DNA of 64,000 bases from Tragulus kanchil (taxonomy: Eukaryota; Chordata; Mammalia; Artiodactyla; Tragulidae), in assembly GCA_022376925.1 (NCBI GenBank), contig JAIOJX010000028.1, forward strand, positions 75,357,001 through 75,421,000, in the 5' to 3' direction. A program made the position numbers and the translations under genes. Every line of letters starts with the position of its first letter. The stretch's first letter is position 1. Under the pieces are notes generated by a model, which made no database searches, had not been told where the DNA came from, and saw only the letters and a list, made by a program, of their open reading frames with translations. Of the stretch, positions 25,503 through 35,768 are shown piece after piece.

Positions 25503-25829
25503 TTTAAATTTTATTTATTTATTTATCTTTGGGGGGTTTGGCTGGGGAGGGAGGGACGGGGATGGGCGGGCCACTTCTATTGGTCTTTCATTTCTCTATT
25601 TTTATCCGTCTTTGTTCTTTGGCTCCTGTGGGCCTCCCATCGCTGTGGCCTCTGTTGTTGCAGAGCACTGGCTCTGGGCGCATGCGCTCCAGAGCTCCGG
25701 CGCAATAATTGAACACATCAGTCCAGCCGCTCTGCGGCATGTGGGATCTTCCCAGGCCAGGGATTGAACTGGCGCCCCTTGCACTGCAAGGCGGTGTCCT
25801 TACCCACGGACCACCAGGGGAAGCCCATC
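25503..25829 (-). mobile_element. Tailed CHR-like SINE (duplicate)
   Basis: Same insertion as 24308-24631 with the same flanks. The G-rich tail differs by a few bases (GGTTTGGCTGGGGAGGGAGG here), which suggests poor consensus in this low-complexity block. Confidence 0.92.
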
Positions 25830-26480
25830 TTTATTGACTCTTTTCTGCTGATGTCAACAGAATTTGCTGTCCTGGTGGATGGGCTAGTCTGGAGGATTCA
25901 AGGTGGCCTCACTCAGTGTCTGACACTTTGGTGAAAATAGCTTGGAGACTGGACTCATTTGAGACTATCAAGTGGAGGACCCCCTTGTGGCCTTTCTAGT
26001 GTAGCAGTCAGGATAGTCAGACTTAAGGTGACAACTCAGGGCTCCTAGAGAGTGGGTCCTAAGAGTCCCAGGCAGAAGTTGCTTTCCAAAACCTCACTTC
26101 TACCACATCCTGTGGGTCAAGCATGTTAGTAAGACCAGCACAGATTCATGGAAGTGAATTAGACTGCAACTATCAATGGAAGAAGTAGCAGAAAGTTGTA
26201 ATTATTTTTAATCTACCATGATCTTCCACCAAGATTTAACCACAGTTGTATCTTGCTGTATTTATTGTACTTGTTATGCAATTAGAAAAATGTTTTCACT
26301 ATAGAATCTTGATAAAGATCATCTGAAAGTCTTAATAAACATCACGTCTAAAAGTGAAATATTAGTAGTATTCTTTTTGAAGTCAAGCACCAGTCAGGCT
26401 TTTCAGGTTTGTTACATGTTACTGAAGGTGTTAATAAGACAAAAAGAGAAGTAAAAGGATAGTGGAAAGAAGTAGCTTTT

Positions 26481-26819
26481 TTTTTTTTTTTTTAATATTT
26501 ATTTATTTTGGTGGAGATGGGGTGGGAGGAGGGGTCGGGTGGGGAGGGAGGGGGGCGGGCGGGCCACCTCCACTGGTCTTCCATCTATCTATTTTCATCC
26601 ATCTTTGTTCTTTGGCCCACGCGGGCCTCCCATCGCGGTGGCCTCCGTTGTCACAGAGCACCAGCTCCGGGCGCATGCGCTCCAGAGATTCGGCTCGGTA
26701 ATTGGACACATCGGTCCAGCCGCTCCGCGGCACGTGGCATCTTCCCAGGCCAGGGATCGAACCGGCGTCCCTTGCACTGCAAGGCAGTGTTCTTACCCAC
26801 TGGACCACCAGGGAAGCCC
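26481..26819 (-). mobile_element. Tailed CHR-like SINE, full length
   Basis: Reverse orientation with a long poly-T, an expanded G-rich tail block and a complete head. Target-site duplication AGAAGTAGCTTTT at 26468-26480 and 26820-26832. Confidence 0.95.
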
Positions 26820-27178
26820 AGAAGTAGCTTTTTATTCATAGACAATGTGTCTCCCTAGAAAATCCAAGAAAGCCTGGCCCCTTGTGCTTTTTAACCTATT
26901 GGCTGTTTTGTGATTCTCTGGTTCTTAGGCCTGACAGATGCCCTTTTACTTCCTTCTTCCTTCAATATGGACAGCTGTATCAGCTCATAGCTCTTGGTTG
27001 TGTGACCTTACTCCCTCCACTTGGTGTTGGTCATCTTGTTGCCTCTATTTTTTGTAGAGTTGTCCATGCGTGTTTTCATGAGTTGCTCTATTGGTTTTCT
27101 TGTGGCTATTCAGAGAGATTGAAAAACTATGCTGTCTTCATTATTGTCTTCCCAGAATACCTATCTTAATAACATTTT

Positions 27179-27506
27179 TTTTTTAAAGATTTATTTATTT
27201 ATTTGTTTATTTTGGGCGGGGGTCGGGTTGGGGAGGGAGGGGAGCAGGCGGGCCACTTCTATTGGTCCTTCATTTCTCTGTTTTCATCCGTCTTTGTTCT
27301 TTGGCTCCTGCGGGCCTCCCATCGCGGTGGCGTCTGTTGTTGCAGAGCGCCAGCTCTGGGCGCATGCGCTCCAGAGGTCCGGCTCGGTGACCTGACACAT
27401 CAGTCCAGCCGGTCCGCGGCACGTGGAATCTTCCCAGGCCAAGGCTCGAACCGCGCCTTGAACTGCAGGGTGGTGTCCTTACCCACTGGACCACCAGGGG
27501 AAGCCC
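27179..27506 (-). mobile_element. Tailed CHR-like SINE, full length
   Basis: Target-site duplication TCTTAATAACATTTT at 27164-27178 and 27507-27521. Box B region reads GAACCGCGCC here against GAACCGGCGCCCC in the duplicate, so this copy has lost a few bases. Confidence 0.95.
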
Positions 27507-27829
27507 TCTTAATAACATTTTGATCTAGTCGCTACGTATTTAGAGAACTTTCTCTTGGTAGCAGTAATTTTTCGTTGTAATTTTATAAATGAAATAATAA
27601 AAAGTTGCAAATAAATGTATAGGTCCCATATGCTTTCACCCCCACCTTTCCCAATATTGACAACTTGGATAACTGTAGGGCAGTATCAAAGTCAGGAAAC
27701 TGGCATTGATTCAATCCAGAGAACTTATTCAGATCTCACCACCAGTACACATTTGTGTGTGTGTTATAGTTCTGTGAAGTTTTAATACATGTGTAGCTTT
27801 GTGTGACTGCCGATGTTTTCTATACAGGG

Positions 27830-28125
27830 AGAGATTTATTGATTGACTGCTTTTCGGATTGGCTCACACAACTCTGGAAGCTGGTATGTCCAAAATCTGC
27901 AGGGTGCACCAGCAGGCTAGAGACCCTGGAGTAGGCAATGCTGTAGTTGAAGTCTGAAGACAGTCTACTGGCACAATTTCCTCCTGCTCAGAGGTCAGTC
28001 TTGTTCTGTTCAGGCCATCAACTGTTTGGATGAAACCTACTCACAGAATAGAGAGCAACCTACTTTATTCAAAGTCCATTGATTCCATTTAAATCTCATC
28101 CAAAAAACACTCTCAATGAAATATC
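27830..28125 (-). repeat. Ancient mammalian interspersed repeat
   Basis: GATTGGCTCACACAACTCTG, GTCCAAAATCTGCAGGGTGC and CAGGCCATCAACTGTTTGG match, in reverse, the repeat type seen at 19200-19620. The complete right end (TAGCCAAGTTGACACATAAA) is only in the second copy, at about 28973-29340. Confidence 0.55.
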
Positions 28126-28321
28126 CAGAAACCTATTTAGACAGTTCGCTCATGTTTTTATTTTTGGTGTTGGTCATCTTGTTGCCTCTATTTTTTGTAG
28201 AGTTGTCCATGCGTGTTTTCATGAGTTGCTCTATTGGTTTTCTTGTGGCTATTCAGAGAGATTGAAAAACTATGCTGTCTTCATTATTGTCTTCCCAGAA
28301 TACCTATCTTAATAACATTTT

Positions 28322-28652
28322 TTTTTTAAAGATTTATTTATTTATTTGTTTATTTTGGGCGGGGGTCGGGTTGGGGAGGGAGGGGAGCAGGCGGGCCACT
28401 TCTATTGGTCCTTCATTTCTCTGTTTTCATCCGTCTTTGTTCTTTGGCTCCTGCGGGCCTCCCATCGCGGTGGCGTCTGTTGTTGCAGAGCGCCAGCTCT
28501 GGGCGCATGCGCTCCAGAGGTCCGGCTCGGTGACCTGACACATCAGTCCAGCCGGTCCGCGGCACGTGGAATCTTCCCAGGCCAAGGCTCGAACCGGCGC
28601 CCCTTGAACTGCAGGGTGGTGTCCTTACCCACTGGACCACCAGGGGAAGCCC
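28322..28652 (-). mobile_element. Tailed CHR-like SINE (duplicate)
   Basis: Same insertion and flanks as 27179-27506 at an offset of 1143 bp. Confidence 0.93.
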
Positions 28653-29439
28653 TCTTAATAACATTTTGATCTAGTCGCTACGTATTTAGAGAACTTTCTC
28701 TTGGTAGCAGTAATTTTTCGTTGTAATTTTATAAATGAAATAATAAAAGTTGCAAATAAATGTATAGGTCCCATATGCTTTCACCCCCACCTTTCCCAAT
28801 ATTGACAACTTGGATAACTGTAGGGCAGTATCAAAGTCAGGAAACTGGCATTGATTCAATCCAGAGAACTTATTCAGATCTCACCACCAGTACACATTTG
28901 TGTGTGTGTTATAGTTCTGTGAAGTTTTAATACATGTGTAGCTTTGTGTGACTGCCGATGTTTTCTATACAGGGAGAGATTTATTGATTGACTGCTTTTC
29001 GGATTGGCTCACACAACTCTGGAAGCTGGTATGTCCAAAATCTGCAGGGTGCACCAGCAGGCTAGAGACCCTGGAGTAGGCAATGCTGTAGTTGAAGTCT
29101 GAAGACAGTCTACTGGCACAATTTCCTCCTGCTCAGAGGTCAGTCTTGTTCTGTTCAGGCCATCAACTGTTTGGATGAAACCTACTCACAGAATAGAGAG
29201 CAACCTACTTTATTCAAAGTCCATTGATTCCATTTAAATCTCATCCAAAAAACACTCTCAATGAAATATCCAGAATAATTTTTGACCAAATATCTGGGCA
29301 CCATGGCTTAGCCAAGTTGACACATAAAATTGACCGTCATACTGTATTACATTTTGGTTTTGTTACCAAATATTTTATTCTGAGACGTTGCTTGTATCAG
29401 TAAATCCCATGATTTTTTTAGGACTGCACAGAATTCTAT

Positions 29440-29680
29440 CTCATGAGTTATATCATAATTTATTAGCCTGATCTTTAGTTGTGGTCTTAAGGTAGCTCCA
29501 TATTATTGCTACTTAAAATAATGTTACAATAAACATATCTTTTGTATGAACCTATAATTATATACATACAATACTCGGAAGGGAAATTTCTGAGTCAAAG
29601 AATGAAAATATATTTTAAATTTTCTTAATACACCTTGCAATATTTCCTTCCAGAAAGACTGTTCAGACTAATAGTATATG
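29440..29680 (-). repeat. Old L1 3' UTR-like fragment
   Basis: ATAATTTATTAGCCTGATC, AATAATGTTACAATAAACAT and GGAAATTTCTGAGTCAAAGA resemble decayed L1M 3' sequence in reverse. Confidence 0.45.
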
Positions 29681-29891
29681 GTATTTGATCCTCAAGAAGA
29701 CATTGTGCTAGAGCTTCATTAAAGTTTTTTAATATTCTGAAGACTTCCCATTGTTTATTGACTCAGAATTGAATTTATTTTTCTAAATGTCATTAGAAAG
29801 TATTTTGTCACAATTCCTGTTAAATGTTTGATGATCCACTTCTTTATTGTACATTGCAAAATTTTTGCCCTTATTAGAAGTGAGACTCACA

Positions 29892-30014
29892 GGGACTTCT
29901 CTGGAGGTCCATTGGTTAAAACTTAGCTTCCACTGCAGGGGCATGGGTTCAGTTCCTGGTCTGGGAGCTGAGATCCTGTGTGCCACTCAGTGCGACAAAA
30001 AAAAAAAAAAAAAA
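29892..30014 (+). mobile_element. CHR-2-like SINE (older, short)
   Basis: GGGACTTCTCTGGAGGTCCA head, GGGTTCAGTTCCTGGTCTGG box B and GATCCTGTGTGCCACTC, then poly-A. AGTGAGA flanks both ends. Confidence 0.8.
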
Positions 30015-30713
30015 GTGAGAAGCTTGTGGAAACAAGTTAATAGGAAATGCTGAGGCATTGCCCTTAGACTCTGTGAAATTGCAGTAAACAACTGGGAGGA
30101 AGTCTTTTCTGAAATATGACACACTGATGAGCTGAACTGATAAAGCTGTTTGCAAGTGGTAAATTTTAACAGATAAGTGTGTTCAGTCTTTTATAGAGTA
30201 ATAGGTGCTCAGGGACCAAAAAGATCTTGAGAAGTCATAGAGTTAATACTCCTGAAGGCAGAGCTGCATAGATTCCATCTCTGGCAGATGACAATCAGTG
30301 CCATGTCTAAAGGTCTCTTGTGAAATAGATGAAATATTGTTTCCTAAAAACGTATTACAACATCTAAACACTTTGTCATGAAGTCTCATTAGCCAGAATC
30401 CTGCAGAACTTAATGATGCTTAAGGCCAAATTAACTGGATATTTACACAACCAATATTCTAGTAGGCAAATCTCTGAAGACATTCTTTCTCTCATATTTT
30501 TTTCATCATCAGTGGTATACTTTCAAAATAGTTTTCATTAAAAGATAACTATTGTCATTGCGCTGTGAGAAAAGGGGATCCTACAGAGGTACTGTGTGAG
30601 GGCCTGGAGGGGTGGAATGGAGGGGATATACATATGACTAATCTGGGATCATATACATCTGTAAACAACAAAACTCTGTAAAAGTAAAATAAAAATTAAA
30701 TAAAAGTAGTTTT

Positions 30714-31052
30714 GGGCTTCCCCTGGTGGTCCAGTGGGTAAGGACACCGCCTTGCAGTGCAAGGGGCTCTGGTTCGAGCCCTGGCCTGGGAAGATCCCAC
30801 CTGCCGTGGAGCGGCTGGACCGATGTGTCCAATTACTGAGCTGGACCTCTGGAGCGCATGCGCCCAGAGCTGGCGCTCTGCGACAACAGACGCCACCGCG
30901 ATGGGAGGCCCACAGGAGCCAAAGAACAAAGACTGATGAAACTAGAGAAATGGAAGACCAATAGAAGTGGCCCGCCCGTTCCCCTCCCTCCCCAACCCGA
31001 CCCCCGCCCAAAATAAACAAACAAATAAATAAATCTTTAAAAAAAAAAAAAA
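30714..31052 (+). mobile_element. Tailed CHR-like SINE, full length (cluster member 1)
   Basis: Complete head, body, C-rich tail block, (AAAC/AAAT)n and poly-A. It is followed directly by two reverse-oriented copies. Confidence 0.95.
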
Positions 31053-31059
31053 GCTATAC

Positions 31060-31268
31060 TTTGGCTCCTGTGGGCCTCCCATCGCTGTGGCCTCTGTCGT
31101 CGCAGAGTGCCGGCTCTGGGCGCATGCGCTCCAGAGCTCCGGCTCAGTAATTGCACACATCGGTCCAGCCGCTCCGCGGCACGTGGGATCTTCCCAGGCC
31201 AGGGATCGAACCGGTGCCCCTTGCACTGCAAGGCGGTGTCCCTACCCACTGGACCACCAGGGGAAGCC
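31060..31268 (-). mobile_element. Tailed CHR-like SINE, tail missing (cluster member 2)
   Basis: Reverse orientation. It starts in the body at TTTGGCTCCTGTGGGCCTCC with no G-rich tail, and the head ends GGACCACCAGGGGAAGCCC. It is a 3'-truncated copy relative to the source, which is unusual for target-primed insertion and may reflect recombination. Confidence 0.9.
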
Positions 31269-31282
31269 CCATATAGCTTTTT

Positions 31283-31612
31283 TTTTTTTTTTTAAAGATT
31301 TATTTATTTATTTATTTAAGGCGGGGGTCGGGTTGGGGAGGGAGGGGAACGGGCAGGCCACTTCTATTGGTCTTTCATTTCTCCATTTTCATCCGTCTTT
31401 GTTCTTTGGCTCCTGTGGGCCTCCCATCGCGGTGGCCTCTGTTGTCGCAGAGCACCGGCTCTGGGCGCATGCGTTCCAGAGCTCCGACTCAGTGATTGGA
31501 CACATCGGTCCAGCCGCTCCGCAACACGTGGGATCTTCCCAGGCCAGGGCTTGAACCGGCGCTCCTTGCACTGCAAGGCGGTGTCCTTACCCACTGGACC
31601 ACCAGGGGAAGG
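31283..31612 (-). mobile_element. Tailed CHR-like SINE, full length (cluster member 3)
   Basis: Reverse orientation with poly-T, tail block, body and head (the last bases read GGGGAAGGCCC). CATATAGCTTTTT at about 31270 and CACATAGCTTTTT at about 31615 look like a target-site duplication with one change. Confidence 0.93.
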
Positions 31613-33132
31613 CCCACATAGCTTTTTAGAGTAAAAAATTATGATGTACCTTCATGTATATGCCTTAGGACACTTGGTCAGGCAACAATCTCTGTCTTTG
31701 ATAATTGCCTCAAAAGGGTTGCAAACTTCACAGTGTAACTGCATAAAAATCATGGAGATGGATGATTACTTTAGAATAGGCTGCCTGCAAAAGAGCATTC
31801 TGACATTCAGGGTATTACATAGAACACAGCACACAGTGTCAGTATTCAAGCACTGCCTTCTAGCAAGTGAAGAACAGTCTGAAAACCACTGATATACTGA
31901 AAAATTTAGCAGCCAAGCTCTGTTCATAGCATTTCTTTTCCAGAGTGAGAGTGACATGGGCAAACTTGAAAGCGGTGTAATGAATAATTCTCCCTTTTAA
32001 CTGTTAAGAACAAAAAATGAAGGAAAAAATAATATGTAGGGCTATGGAGAGTGAAATAAATGAACTGAAATAACAAAAAGGAAGTACATGAAAGGGAGGA
32101 TCAAATAAAAGCAAAGTCATCTTTTCATTATGGCAGTCTTCTGAAGCAGCAGATATGAAAGAGGGCATTGCAAAATCACTCTGTTTTTACACAGGCCAAG
32201 GGTCATTGTCACTGATTACCTGGGCACCCTTAATGTCTGATCACTTTATGAGAACACACACACAAGTTTTCTATCCTCTATGAGAAAGTAATTTCCTTCA
32301 CATTAAGTACAATTAAAAAAATAAAAAGTACACTTACACTCTAAAAAACTGCAGCTATCTCAGCCACTTGACACTGTGTAAACACTGTGGCTTGGCAAGG
32401 CAGAGCGTTAGAGCAGGGTCAGAAGGGCAGCTCCCTTTGTTCTTGTGCCCCTGGCAGCATCTCAAGGCAGGTGTTCACACCTGAGCCAGGGCGTACTGGC
32501 AGCTGGGCTCACAGAGAGCTGCATGGCTTCTTCTTCTTGAGCCCTGGCTTCCAGGACAGGATAAAGAGCGGTTCTCCCCCTAGCTACATTTGCTGCGACC
32601 CTTTTGCTGCACTAGGCTTGTCCTAAGAACTTTAGGACAGGTGAAGTGGAGAACCACTTTTCATATTTTTAAAGAAATGGGCTAAACTAGGGGGTAAAAA
32701 ATGGTGGGCTAATTTTATATAATGTAGACCGAATTCTTCTCTTTTTTGGTGGTAGATTTATATCTTACTTTGAGAAATTTTTTGACCAAATATTTGAAAA
32801 GTTCCCTTTCCTTCCTGCAATGGGTGGGGGTGGGGGCTGGGGGAATCCCAGAAAACACCCCCAGCTTTATTGGCTTACTGAAAGACCTCACAGGGTTCAG
32901 CATCTAACTGTACTCATAGCTAAGATTTTTGACAGTGAACGGATGAAAAGCAAAATCAGCAAAGTGAAAAGGTGCTTAGGTGAAGTCCAGAGGAAATCTG
33001 TCTCAAGCTTCCAGGGGTCCTTGCCTAGTGGAGTCACACACGATGGGCTTAATTCCTCCATCAATGAGTTGTGACTGCACGTGCCAAGTGTTTCCCAGAG
33101 AAGCTCATTGGGCCCCAGAACCCAAAGCTTTT

Positions 33133-33557
33133 TTTTTTTTAAGATTTATTTATTTATTTTATTTTGGGCGTGGGTCGGATTGGGGAGGGAGGGTAGCGGG
33201 CGGGCCACTTCTTTTTTTTTTTTTTTTTTTTTAAAGATTCATTTATTTATTTATTTACTTTGGGCGGAGGTCGGGTTGGAGAGGGAGGGAAGTGGGTGGG
33301 CCACTTCTATTGGTCTTTCATTTCTCTATTTTCATTTGTCTTCGTTCTTTGGCTCCTGTGGGCCTCCCATCGCGGTGGCGTCTGTCGTTGCAGAGAATCG
33401 GCTTTGGGCGCGTGCGCTCCAGAGCTCCAGCTCGGTAACTGGACACATCGGTCCAGCCGCTCCGCGGCACGTGGGATCTTCCCAGGCCAGGGATCGAACC
33501 GGCGCCCCTTGCACTTCAAGGCGGTGTCCTTATCCACTGGACCACCAGGGGAAGCCC
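33133..33557 (-). mobile_element. Tailed CHR-like SINE with doubled tail
   Basis: One target-site duplication, GAACCCAAAGCTTTT (33118-33132 and 33558-33572), encloses two tails: poly-T plus (ATTT)n plus the G-rich block to GGGCCACTTC (33133-33210), then again poly-T plus (ATTT)n plus the G-rich block and the full body and head (33211-33557). Confidence 0.92.
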
Positions 33558-33710
33558 GAACCCAAAGCTTTTATCAGATGCTGGCCGTAGAGTCGTGCAC
33601 TGTCTGGCATTTACCAAAAACCCAGACTTTCAGAAGAAAAGCAGTTGTGCCGTATAAATCACATTGGTTGTACAAGCAGTTTAAGCAATTCTTACCAATT
33701 AGGGAGAGTT

Positions 33711-33811
33711 TTTTTTTTTTCTTTTTAAATTGAAGCATAGTTAATTTATAATGTTGTGTTAGTTTCTGGTGTATAGCAAAGTGATTCAGTTTTGGCTGTG
33801 TGTGTGTCTGC

Positions 33812-33851
<40 letters not shown>

Positions 33852-34587
33852 GTGTGTGTGTATGTAAATGTATTTATTTTTATTGCCATCTACTTGATTT
33901 ATAGTATTGTGTTAATTAATTACTGCTATACGGCAAAATTACTCAGTTATACATATATTAATATATATGTTCTTTTTCATATTGTTTTCCATTATGGTTT
34001 ATTATAACATATTAGAAATAGTTTTCTGTGCCATACAGTAAGATCTTATTTATTCATTCTGTATGTAATAGTGTGCATCTTCTACTCCCAAATGCCCAAT
34101 CCAGTCCTCACCTTCGCCCTATGCTGGCAACCATAAGTCTATTCGCTGTCTATAAGTCTGCTTCTGTTTATAGATAAGTTCATTTGTGTCATATTTTAGA
34201 TTCTGCATGTAAGTGCTATGGTATCTGTCTTTCTCTTCCTGACTTCACTTAGTATGATAATCTCTAGGATCATCTATGTGACTTCCAATGGCATTGTTCT
34301 GTTATTTTTTATGGCTTAGTAATATTCCATTGTGTATATAAACCACGTCTTCTTTCGCCATTCATCTGTCAACTGACAGGTAGTTTCCATGTCTTGACCC
34401 TTATAAATAGTTCTGCTATGAACATAGGAGTATATTTATCTTTTTGAATTAGTTTTATTGGATATATGCCCAGACGTGGGATTGCTGGATCATATGGCCG
34501 CTGTATTTCTAGTTTTTGAGGAACTTCCATATTGTTTTATATAGTAGCTGCACCAATTTATGTTCCCACCAACTGTGTAGGAAGGTT
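33711..34587 (-). mobile_element. Older 5'-truncated L1 3' end
   Basis: The minus strand reads as the end of an L1 ORF2 and 3' UTR (decayed; reverse strand of ATTCCATTGTGTATATAAACC and GGGATTGCTGGATCATATGG). Imperfect target-site duplications CCAATTAGGGAGAGTTT (about 33695) and CCAGTTAGGGGAAGTTT (34586) bound it. A TG/TA microsatellite lies inside. Part is duplicated at 35031-35699. Confidence 0.8.
33797..33864. repeat. (TG)n(TA)n microsatellite
   Basis: An alternating TG run, then about 12 TA units, then ACACG(TG)n. It lies within the older L1 3' end. Confidence 0.95.
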
Positions 34588-34915
34588 CCAGTTAGGGGAA
34601 GTTTTACATTACTACAGGGGACTGGTGACCAATTAAGGTTCTGGATACCAGGTAAGGGCAAGCCTTGCAAGGCCTTCCTGAGGATAGGCAGCCTCAGGCT
34701 GCTGTGTTGCCTTTTTTCTGCAGAGTCCACCTTCATGGCCAAGGAATTTTTAGAGCAAAATTATTATCTATAGGACTTATGCAGTAAGATGAAAGTATCC
34801 TGCAATATTGACTTTCATTATGTCCTCCAGGAGTCCTGGATTTAGCCAATATAAGCAAATCACATTGAAAATAAAGGTCAGTCTTAGAAATCTAGGTGGG
34901 TTTCTCCTCCATAAG

Positions 34916-35030
34916 TTTTTTTTTTTTTTTTAATTCTTTATTTTAAAGGTTTTACAGAGTTTTGTTGTTCACAGACATGTATGTTCCCAGATCAGTCATA
35001 TGCATCTCCTTGGTCCCCGCCCAGTTCCCC
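34916..35030 (-). mobile_element. ~115-bp L1 3' stub (duplicate of the 37151 L1 end)
   Basis: The same CCTCCATAAG flank and T run as the full-length L1, followed by only about 100 bp of its 3' UTR, then an abrupt jump to 33919-like sequence. It is the first of three copies of this L1 junction. Confidence 0.85.
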
Positions 35031-35699
35031 ATTACTGCTATACGGCAAAATTACTCAGTTATACATATATTAATATATATGTTCTTTTTCATATTGTTTT
35101 CCATTATGGTTTATTATAACATATTAGAAATAGTTTTCTGTGCCATACAGTAAGATCTTATTTATTCATTCTGTATGTAATAGTGTGCATCTTCTACTCC
35201 CAAATGCCCAATCCAGTCCTCACCTTCGCCCTATGCTGGCAACCATAAGTCTATTCGCTGTCTATAAGTCTGCTTCTGTTTATAGATAAGTTCATTTGTG
35301 TCATATTTTAGATTCTGCATGTAAGTGCTATGGTATCTGTCTTTCTCTTCCTGACTTCACTTAGTATGATAATCTCTAGGATCATCTATGTGACTTCCAA
35401 TGGCATTGTTCTGTTATTTTTTATGGCTTAGTAATATTCCATTGTGTATATAAACCACGTCTTCTTTCGCCATTCATCTGTCAACTGACAGGTAGTTTCC
35501 ATGTCTTGACCCTTATAAATAGTTCTGCTATGAACATAGGAGTATATTTATCTTTTTGAATTAGTTTTATTGGATATATGCCCAGACGTGGGATTGCTGG
35601 ATCATATGGCCGCTGTATTTCTAGTTTTTGAGGAACTTCCATATTGTTTTATATAGTAGCTGCACCAATTTATGTTCCCACCAACTGTGTAGGAAGGTT
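35031..35699 (-). mobile_element. Duplicate of the older L1 3' end
   Basis: Near-identical to 33919-34587 at an offset of 1112 bp. It lacks the poly-A side because the duplicated block begins inside the element. Confidence 0.82.
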
Positions 35700-35768
35700 C
35701 CAGTTAGGGGAAGTTTTACATTACTACAGGGGACTGGTGACCAATTAAGGTTCTGGATACCAGGTAAG

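Larger units (their letters stand above)
23956..26336. repeat. Direct duplication 8 (offset 1193)
   Basis: 23956-25138 repeats at 25149-26336, carrying a Bov-tA and a tailed SINE with it. Confidence 0.93.
27021..29275. repeat. Direct duplication 9 (offset 1143)
   Basis: 27021-28130 repeats at 28164-29275, carrying a tailed SINE and its target-site duplication. Confidence 0.93.

Noticed and set aside
33081..33733. Open frames of 100-170 codons on SINEs (also at 26.5, 27.2, 30.6-31.6 and 46.9-47.3 kb)
   Set aside because: All are translations of the tailed SINE, with recurring peptides such as ARGIFPGQGSNRRPLHCKA and LPTGPPGEA. GC-rich SINE bodies lack stops by chance; they are not genes.
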